In this document: positions 57,935-64,000 of the stretch, piece after piece
How positions within the stretch are numbered: the stretch's first letter is position 1
Layout of the letters: every line of letters begins with the position of its first letter
Assembly: GCF_009796745.1 (NCBI RefSeq)
Contig: NZ_CP047024.1
Coordinates: 3,534,001 to 3,598,000, forward strand
Origin: Paraglaciecola sp. L1A13
Lineage (GTDB): Bacteria; Pseudomonadota; Gammaproteobacteria; Enterobacterales; Alteromonadaceae
DNA: 64,000 bases
Direction of reading: 5' to 3'
Notes under the pieces: generated by a model
Databases searched by the model: none
Told to the model about the DNA's origin: nothing
Seen by the model: only the letters and a program-made list of their open reading frames with translations
Position numbers and translations under genes: made by a program

Positions 57935-59383
57935 CTATTTATTGTTCTTGTGCATACGCATTAATAATTTACGTTTACGGCGTTGAGAATCGTTCATGAT
58001 ATTTTTATTACTCTCGAAAGGATTGGCCCCTTCGCGAAACTCAATTTTGATCGGCGTGCCCATCACTTTCAATGACTTACGGAAGTAATTCATCATATAA
58101 CGTTTATAGGAATCCGGCAGGTCTTTCACCTGATTACCGTGAATCACAATGATGGGTGGGTTGTAACCACCCGCATGTGCATATTTCATTTTAACTCGGC
58201 GGCCACGCACAACTGGCGGCTGATGGTCAGCTTGGGCCATGTCCATAATACGCGTTAGCATTGAAGTATTAATACGCTTGGTCGCACTGTTATAAGCCTC
58301 TTGTACCGACTCAAACAAATGCCCGACGTTAGTACCGTGCAAAGCTGATATAAAATGCAAACGGGCAAAATCTATAAAACCTAAACGTCTGTCTAATTCA
58401 CGCTTGATTTCTTCTTTCACGTCTTTGGCTAAACCATCCCACTTATTTACCGCAACAACAAGTGAACGACCAGAATTAAGCACGAATCCTAATAAACTAA
58501 GATCTTGATCAGTCACGCCTTCTTGCGCATCGATCACCAATAATACAACATTCGCTTCTTCAACAGCCTGTAACGTTTTAACGATCGAAAATTTTTCAAC
58601 GGCTTCGGATATGTTTCGGCGCCTGCGCACTCCGGCAGTATCAATAAGTACGTATTCCCTACCGTCACGCTCCATAGGAATAAAAATACTATCTCGGGTT
58701 GTTCCGGGCTCGTCGTACACCACGACCCGCTCTTCACCTAGAATACGATTAGTCAGCGTGGATTTACCAACGTTGGGCTTGCCCACGATGGCAAGTTTGA
58801 TGGGCGATGCGAGCAATTTTTCAAGTTGTTTTTCAGCGTCAATCTCTTCAACAACGCCATCATCTTCTGGCACTTGCATATCCGGAAACTGTTCGGAGAG
58901 AGGCATCAAGGTCAATGTCAATAATTGCGTTACACCTCGACCATGGGCTGCGGCAATTTGGCTAACATCACCTAAACCTAAAGCAAAGAAATCAGCGCTT
59001 TCACTGTCACCATCGATTCCGTCAACTTTATTGGCTACAACATAAACTGATTTATTCTGTTTACGTAAATGCTCAGCAATACCTTGATCAGCGGCCGTCA
59101 AGCCGGCCCGAGCGTCAACTAAAAACATGACAACATCGGCTTCATCAATCGCCATCAGTGACTGCTGAGCCATTGCTACATCGATACCTTGTTCGTCGCC
59201 ACTGATGCCACCAGTATCGACCACAATAAACTGTAGTCCTTCATAATTAGCCTGACCGTATTTACGGTCACGAGTTAATCCAGGGAAATCCGCAACTAAC
59301 GCATCTCGAGTACGCGTTAGGCGATTAAACAACGTGGATTTACCCACATTAGGGCGGCCAACTAAGGCAACAACGGGTAACAT
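57935..59383 (-). CDS. der: Der (EngA), tandem GTPase for ribosome assembly
   Basis: Protein of 482 residues. Two GTPase domains: GRPNVGKST near residue 8 with DTGG and NKVD, and GKPNVGKST near 200 with DTAG and NKWD; a KH-like domain closes the protein ([17 protein letters not shown] and a basic tail). It helps maturation of the 50S subunit. Last gene of the ispG-hisS-yfgM-bamB-der block. Confidence 0.97.
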   Translation of the reverse strand: MLPVVALVGRPNVGKSTLFNRLTRTRDALVADFPGLTRDRKYGQANYEGLQFIVVDTGGISGDEQGIDVAMAQQSLMAIDEADVVMFLVDARAGLTAADQGIAEHLRKQNKSVYVVANKVDGIDGDSESADFFALGLGDVSQIAAAHGRGVTQLLTLTLMPLSEQFPDMQVPEDDGVVEEIDAEKQLEKLLASPIKLAIVGKPNVGKSTLTNRILGEERVVVYDEPGTTRDSIFIPMERDGREYVLIDTAGVRRRRNISEAVEKFSIVKTLQAVEEANVVLLVIDAQEGVTDQDLSLLGFVLNSGRSLVVAVNKWDGLAKDVKEEIKRELDRRLGFIDFARLHFISALHGTNVGHLFESVQEAYNSATKRINTSMLTRIMDMAQADHQPPVVRGRRVKMKYAHAGGYNPPIIVIHGNQVKDLPDSYKRYMMNYFRKSLKVMGTPIKIEFREGANPFESNKNIMNDSQRRKRKLLMRMHKNNK

Positions 59384-59407
59384 ATTTCACAATCCTTAAA
59401 ACGCAAA

Positions 59408-59430
59408 CGGCTCAGGAGAAGCCTGAGCCG
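59408..59430 (-). terminator. Hairpin between bamB and der
   Basis: CGGCTCAGG, 5-nt loop, CCTGAGCCG, with an interrupted T run on the minus strand. It could be an attenuator or RNA-processing site rather than a full stop. Confidence 0.5.
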
Positions 59431-59469
59431 GTAATAATATAATAGTGGCGTGAGCCAACTAAAGGTCTG

Positions 59470-60699
59470 TTAGGGAACTTGGATCGCCACTAACTTACCA
59501 TCGCGAGTCTGAGTATACAGCATCTTACCATCAACCACTGGCGCACTATAAATACTCTCATCTTCGTCATCGCCACCCACATCAACCCGAGCGACTATCT
59601 TTCCGTCAGTTTGGTTGAAAAAATGCAAGAAACCCCACTTGTCACCTGCTACTAGGTAGTCCCCGACAGGTTCAGCAGCCGTTAATAAACGCTGCTTCAA
59701 AGCACCTTGACTCCATAGCTCGATACCATTTCGTGCATCAAGCGCATACACATTGCTGTTTGCATCAACAACAAACAAAGTATTCCCCGCTTGGGTTAAA
59801 CGACGATATGATTTGTATTCACGTTTCCAAATAATACGACCACTTCTAAGTTCAACCGATGCTAAACTGCCATCGAAAGAAATCACATAAATGACGCCAC
59901 CTGAAACCAATGGTTTGCTATCGATATCTACGATGCGGTCGAGCTCAGTTGCTCCCGTTGCAGAACCGATAGGTTGCTCCCAAGCTGTTTGGCCTGTTCC
60001 TAAAATATTGACGGCTAATTTACCAGACGCAGTACCAACAATCGCTCCGCCATTTGCTGCAACAGGTGCCGCAATACCACGTAGGGATAATGGAGGAACA
60101 TCAGACTCATAAGACCAAACTTGCTCACCTGATTCCGCATCTAGGCCGAACATTAAACCGGAGCCGGTATTTATAACCACTATGCCCTCGTCAATTGCGG
60201 GCGATGCAAGTACTTCACCTTTCACTTTTACTGACCACTTTTGTTCACCTGTGTGAACATCAAGGGCAGTAACATCACCGTTCTCTGTGCCAAAAAACAG
60301 TGTTTCGTAAGCAACCGCTAAACCACCTGCTATTTTAGCAGAAACGCCACTTGACCATAAGTTAGTGATGCTTGAAGTAAACCCTTCGTGGTTAAAGACT
60401 GCATAATTTTTATGCCAGATTTCTTTGCCAGTTTCTTTACTATAGGCGGCCACTTTCCCTTGACGATTAGCAGCAAATACCATGTCGTAAGCAACCGCAG
60501 GTTTTAAGCGAGAGAAATAACGGTCAATACCATCACCTAATTCGGTATCCCAAACAGTGGTGGGCGTAAATTCAGCATCAATAGGTTTAAGAATGCGAAT
60601 TTCTAATTCTTCGTCATCGGTAAACCAACCTGAAATAGTGCTACAGGCTGATAAACCAAAGGTGCTGACAAGTAGCAACGGCAGTAATGCTTTCTTCAC
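59470..60699 (-). CDS. bamB: BamB, outer-membrane protein assembly factor
   Basis: Lipoprotein of 409 residues started at the GTG at 60699: AAGGA lies nine bases upstream and the product has a proper signal and lipobox (KKALLPLLLVSTFGLSACS). A frame up to 60726 would overlap yfgM and add nine residues before the signal. The mature part is an eight-bladed PQQ-type propeller with repeats such as VTALDVHTGEQKWSVKVKGE and VYALDARNGIELWSQG. It works with BamA in beta-barrel insertion. Confidence 0.94.
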   Translation of the reverse strand: MKKALLPLLLVSTFGLSACSTISGWFTDDEELEIRILKPIDAEFTPTTVWDTELGDGIDRYFSRLKPAVAYDMVFAANRQGKVAAYSKETGKEIWHKNYAVFNHEGFTSSITNLWSSGVSAKIAGGLAVAYETLFFGTENGDVTALDVHTGEQKWSVKVKGEVLASPAIDEGIVVINTGSGLMFGLDAESGEQVWSYESDVPPLSLRGIAAPVAANGGAIVGTASGKLAVNILGTGQTAWEQPIGSATGATELDRIVDIDSKPLVSGGVIYVISFDGSLASVELRSGRIIWKREYKSYRRLTQAGNTLFVVDANSNVYALDARNGIELWSQGALKQRLLTAAEPVGDYLVAGDKWGFLHFFNQTDGKIVARVDVGGDDEDESIYSAPVVDGKMLYTQTRDGKLVAIQVP

Positions 60700-60709
60700 G
60701 TTTCGATCC

Positions 60710-61333
60710 TTACCCATTGGCCGCAAGTGCCAAGTTATCGAGCTTCATTTTTACAATATTATTAGCACTATTAGCTGCAAGTGCTGCGCTATAAGCGCTA
60801 CGTGCTTTATCAAACATTTCTTGCTTAACGTAAATATCACCTTTAATTTCTTGCTGCTGCGCACTAAATGCAATCGCAGTCACTTTCTCAATACTGGCAA
60901 GCGCTTTCTCTGGTTGCTCTAGTGCTAATTGCACACGAGCTAAACGTAGATTAGCAAGCCCATTGACTGCTTCACTATCGCTATTGTTAGCCGCAAAAGA
61001 TAATTGCTTTTCTGCTTCGTTTAAGTCTTTACGATCAATCGCTTGCTGAGCAAGTTGGAAAGCCATTAATAGGGCATAACCACTATCACTATTTTGATCA
61101 ATGTACTGCTTTGCTTCACCAAAGCTTGCATCTTTTGCTAGCAAAGATGCGGTCTGCACTTCAAAGGCTGCTGATGCTTGTTCTTTAGAGGCAATTTGTT
61201 CATCGTTATAATAACGCCAACCCCACAAGCCACCTAAACCGAGTACCGCGCCGACAATAATCGCTGTGCCGTTCTCTTTCCAAAATCGTTTTATCGCTTC
61301 AACTTGTTGTTCTTCTGTTTCGTAATGTTCCAT
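60710..61333 (-). CDS. yfgM: YfgM, ancillary SecYEG translocon subunit
   Basis: Protein of 207 residues started at 61333 (MEHYETEEQQVEAIKRFWKE), with GAGGAAG ten bases upstream; a longer frame to 61357 is rejected. A short cytosolic part, one membrane helix (GTAIIVGAVLGLGGLWGWRY), and a TPR-like periplasmic domain follow. It links the translocon to periplasmic chaperones and affects RcsB stability in E. coli. Between hisS and bamB as usual. Confidence 0.92.
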   Translation of the reverse strand: MEHYETEEQQVEAIKRFWKENGTAIIVGAVLGLGGLWGWRYYNDEQIASKEQASAAFEVQTASLLAKDASFGEAKQYIDQNSDSGYALLMAFQLAQQAIDRKDLNEAEKQLSFAANNSDSEAVNGLANLRLARVQLALEQPEKALASIEKVTAIAFSAQQQEIKGDIYVKQEMFDKARSAYSAALAANSANNIVKMKLDNLALAANG

Positions 61334-61401
61334 CGCAACTTCCTCTGACTGCAGCACTGGCTTTATATCAAGCAGTGACTATTTATCTGTTCAAACACGG
61401 A

Positions 61402-62682
61402 TTAAAGTGAAAAGAGCTCGGTTAATGTCGATTCTAACGCTGAGCGAGCAACCTGAATTTGCGGTTTATCTTCACGTAAAAACTTAATGCTTACTAACTC
61501 TTCTTGTTGTTCGGTCTCCCCTAGCACCAAAGCAACACGGGCAGCACTTTTATCTGCACGCTTCATTTGTTTCTTAAAGTTACCGCCACCAAAATGGGTT
61601 TGTACTCTAAGGGATGGCATGACGTCACGCAAACTTTCTGCAATCTGAAGTGCATAAAGTTCAACTCCGTCACCCATAGCAGTGACATAAACGTCAACTG
61701 GGTCGGCAACGAATTCTTCAGCGCCGCATGCCTGAAGCATCAGTACGAGGCGTTCCATACCGATAGCAAAACCGACTCCTTGTGTGGGCTTACCTCCCAA
61801 CTGTTCTACGAGTCCGTCGTATCGACCGCCAGCACAAACCGTTCCTTGGGCACCTAAACTTTCCGTTACCCATTCGAAAACAGTACGATTATAATAATCT
61901 AACCCACGTACCAATCGAGGATTAACTCGGTATTGGATACCTAAGGCGTCTAAACGTTCACACAATGATTGAAAATGTTCTTTAGATTCAGCATCTAAGT
62001 AATCAATTAAACTTGGAGCATCACTAATAGCAGCTTGAACCTGAGGGTTCTTACTATCTAATACCCGAAGCGGGTTACTTTCCAAACGGCGAAGGCAGTC
62101 TTCGTCCAATTGATCTTTTCTTAGCACAAGGTACTCGACTAACGCTTGGCGGTACGTTTCACGCGCTTCGTTTGAGCCCAATGAATTAAGCTCTAGCGTG
62201 ACCTGATCGGCAATTCCAAACTTTTTCCATAAACGTCCACTAAGTGCAATCACTTCAGCGTCAATATCTGGACCGGCTAGACCGAATACTTCAACACCGA
62301 ACTGATGAAACTGACGATAGCGCCCTTTTTGCGGACGCTCATAACGAAACATCGGTCCTAAATACCATAGGCGCTGCTGTTGATGGTAAAGTAAGCCATG
62401 TTCGTTGCCCGCACGTACCACACTAGCGGTACCTTCTGGACGCAAGGTTAAACTTTCGTCGTTGCGATCAGCAAACGTGTACATTTCCTTTTCAACTATA
62501 TCGGTCACTTCGCCAATAGAACGTTTGAAAAGATCAGTACTTTCAACAATGGGTGTGCGGATCTCTTGATAACCGTAACTGGCAACGACTTCACGGATTG
62601 CTTTTTCAGCCCACTGCCATAAGCCCGACTGTTCAGGAAGGCAATCATTCATGCCTCGTATTGCCTGTATTTGTTTAGACAC
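61402..62682 (-). CDS. hisS: HisS, histidyl-tRNA synthetase
   Basis: Protein of 426 residues. Class II motifs: motif 1 ([20 protein letters not shown]), motif 2 ([20 protein letters not shown]) and motif 3 ([13 protein letters not shown]), plus the histidine loop [15 protein letters not shown]. The C-terminal anticodon domain is complete. It follows ispG with a terminator between them. Confidence 0.97.
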   Translation of the reverse strand: MSKQIQAIRGMNDCLPEQSGLWQWAEKAIREVVASYGYQEIRTPIVESTDLFKRSIGEVTDIVEKEMYTFADRNDESLTLRPEGTASVVRAGNEHGLLYHQQQRLWYLGPMFRYERPQKGRYRQFHQFGVEVFGLAGPDIDAEVIALSGRLWKKFGIADQVTLELNSLGSNEARETYRQALVEYLVLRKDQLDEDCLRRLESNPLRVLDSKNPQVQAAISDAPSLIDYLDAESKEHFQSLCERLDALGIQYRVNPRLVRGLDYYNRTVFEWVTESLGAQGTVCAGGRYDGLVEQLGGKPTQGVGFAIGMERLVLMLQACGAEEFVADPVDVYVTAMGDGVELYALQIAESLRDVMPSLRVQTHFGGGNFKKQMKRADKSAARVALVLGETEQQEELVSIKFLREDKPQIQVARSALESTLTELFSL

Positions 62683-62712
62683 TAAAGAAATTCTCTTTGA
62701 CTAGATAATATT

Positions 62713-62735
62713 AAAAAGCCCCGTATTATAGGGGC
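62713..62735 (-). terminator. Terminator between ispG and hisS
   Basis: GCCCC, 8-nt loop, GGGGC followed by five T on the minus strand, about 60 bp after the ispG stop. Partial read-through into hisS would be expected. Confidence 0.65.
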
Positions 62736-62795
62736 GATGTCGGTAAACGTAAATGAAGACGCGGCTTAATCGCGCTTTTTTACTTAAGTCAGTCT

Positions 62796-63914
62796 TTAAC
62801 CAAGGTTTTTTACGTCTATTTTCTTGCTGCTATCGAGCAGTGCAGCTTTCGCTCTTATGCGCTTTTCTAGTTGGTCAACTAAATCGTCGTTCGATAAACG
62901 TTCTTTCTGACGCTTACCATCAACATAGTAGCCGCTCATGTTTCGCGCCCCCGTTAAGCCTAAATCTGATACTTCAGCTTCTCCAGGTCCGTTTACAACA
63001 CAGCCTATAATAGAAACGTCCATCGGGGTTAACAAGTCCTCTAAACGCGTCTCTAATGCATTGACGGTACTGATTACATCGAATTCTTGACGCGAACAAC
63101 TTGGACAGGCAATAAAATTGATGCCACGAGATCGGATACGTAGAGACTTTAAAATATCAAAGCCTACTTTTATCTCTTCAACAGGATCAGCGGCCAATGA
63201 AATACGAATGGTGTCGCCGATACCTTCAGCAAGCAACATACCTAAGCCCACAGCACTTTTTACCGCACCGGCTCTAAAACCACCGGCTTCAGTAATCCCC
63301 AAATGCAGAGGTTGATCAATCTTCTGCGCTAAGGCTCGATAAGCGCCTACGGCTAAAAATACATCAGAGGCTTTTACGCTGACTTTAAATTGATCAAAAT
63401 TCAACTTATCCAAAATATCCACATGACGCATCGCGGATTCAACTAGTGCTTCTGGGGTAGGCTCACCATACTTTTCTTGTATGTCTTTTTCTAGTGAACC
63501 ACCATTTACGCCAATACGTATAGGAATACCATAATCACGCGCGCAATCGACTACCGAACGGACACGGTCCATGCTGCCGATGTTACCTGGATTAATACGC
63601 AGGCAATCTACACCATACTCAGCCACTTTTAAGGCAATACGGTAATCAAAATGAATATCGGCAATTAACGGCACATCAACTTGTTGCTTGATGAGTTTAA
63701 ACGCTTCTGCTGCATCCATAGTCGGTACTGACACACGAACAATCTCACCGCCTACGGCGACAATACGTTTAATTTGCGCAACAGTCGCATCCACGTCAGT
63801 GGTCGGAGTATTGGTCATCGACTGCACTGCTATGGGTGCCCCGCCACCAATAGGAACCTTACCCACATTGATTCTAGTTGATACTCTGCGTTTTATCGGT
63901 GACTCTGCAAACAT
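62796..63914 (-). CDS. ispG: IspG (GcpE), 4-hydroxy-3-methylbut-2-enyl diphosphate synthase
   Basis: Protein of 372 residues. The N-terminus has the [20 protein letters not shown] signature; the iron-sulfur ligands are in [11 protein letters not shown] and [12 protein letters not shown]. It reduces MEcPP to HMBPP in the MEP isoprenoid pathway. An AGGA ribosome site lies ahead of the ATG. Heads the block running through hisS to der. Confidence 0.97.
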   Translation of the reverse strand: MFAESPIKRRVSTRINVGKVPIGGGAPIAVQSMTNTPTTDVDATVAQIKRIVAVGGEIVRVSVPTMDAAEAFKLIKQQVDVPLIADIHFDYRIALKVAEYGVDCLRINPGNIGSMDRVRSVVDCARDYGIPIRIGVNGGSLEKDIQEKYGEPTPEALVESAMRHVDILDKLNFDQFKVSVKASDVFLAVGAYRALAQKIDQPLHLGITEAGGFRAGAVKSAVGLGMLLAEGIGDTIRISLAADPVEEIKVGFDILKSLRIRSRGINFIACPSCSRQEFDVISTVNALETRLEDLLTPMDVSIIGCVVNGPGEAEVSDLGLTGARNMSGYYVDGKRQKERLSNDDLVDQLEKRIRAKAALLDSSKKIDVKNLG

Positions 63915-63922
63915 GCTGTTTC

Positions 63923-64000
63923 CTAACTCAATTTGATAACGTATTTACTCGGTGATAAATCGTAACGGTTTATCGTCGAGTAATTAAACGGATTATAATG
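63923..64000 (-). CDS. rodZ: C-terminal end of a gene running off the right edge, probably rodZ
   Basis: The last 25 codons (ending [15 protein letters not shown]) of a minus-strand frame that stops 8 bp before the ispG start. In most gammaproteobacteria the gene upstream of ispG is rodZ, a cytoskeletal membrane protein. The call rests on gene order; the fragment alone is too short to identify. Confidence 0.4.
   Translation of the reverse strand, partial: HYNPFNYSTINRYDLSPSKYVIKLS

Overview
The window is a 64 kb piece of a gammaproteobacterial chromosome, most likely from the Alteromonadales (Alteromonas, Paraglaciecola or Glaciecola relatives). This is inferred from the polar-flagellum gene set with Vibrio/Alteromonas-type H-ring proteins FlgP and FlgT, from the core block ispG-hisS-yfgM-bamB-der, and from moderate-to-low GC. 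No taxonomic search could be run.

Region 1 (1-25.2 kb) is a flagellar and chemotaxis supercluster, mostly on the minus strand. Transcription runs cheV-cheR, flgBCDE, flgFGHIJKL, fliC, flaG-fliD-fliS-(fliT-like), then pseB-pseC. On the plus strand lie flgA, flgM-flgN and flgT, and flgP is again on the minus strand. Promoter signals give a clear hierarchy. Sigma-54 type sites precede flgB and flgF, with a terminator separating flgE from flgF. Sigma-28 type sites with an exact 11-nt spacer precede fliC, flaG and flgM, and a weaker one precedes pseB. The pse (pseudaminic acid) end is decayed: pseF survives only as a broken N-terminal stub, and the following GT9-like glycosyltransferase has lost its frame in an A7 tract. 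A sialidase-fold gene is inserted between flgL and fliC.

Region 2 (25.2-28.3 kb) starts with tRNA-Arg(CCT) and is an eroded accessory patch. It holds a frameshifted fragment of a type I restriction HsdR subunit and an intact Fic-domain AMP transferase with a winged-helix tail. A perfect 10-bp inverted repeat lies upstream of the fic gene. The layout fits a former hsd(M)(S)-fic-hsdR locus.

Region 3 (28.3-44.1 kb) is mixed housekeeping. It contains a FecA-like TonB receptor with a Fur-box candidate, a coiled-coil membrane protein, an M1 aminopeptidase lipoprotein, SmrA, PurL, MltF, TadA, a PspB-like protein, an acyltransferase and YaeQ. Two unlisted small genes encode a 51-residue membrane protein and a 40-residue highly basic protein.

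Region 4 (44.3-52.9 kb) looks accessory. A complete ybhGFSR-type drug-export ABC operon is divided by about 500 bp from a MarR-FAD oxidoreductase-MFS cassette. The MarR carries a Cys-Cys...Cys cluster, and two copies of the same 15-bp palindrome flank its gene, suggesting a thiol- or metalloid-sensing autoregulated detoxification module.

Region 5 (53-64 kb) is core: guaB-guaA with an intercistronic terminator, divergent xseA, and ispG-hisS-yfgM-bamB-der, with the probable C-terminus of rodZ at the right edge.
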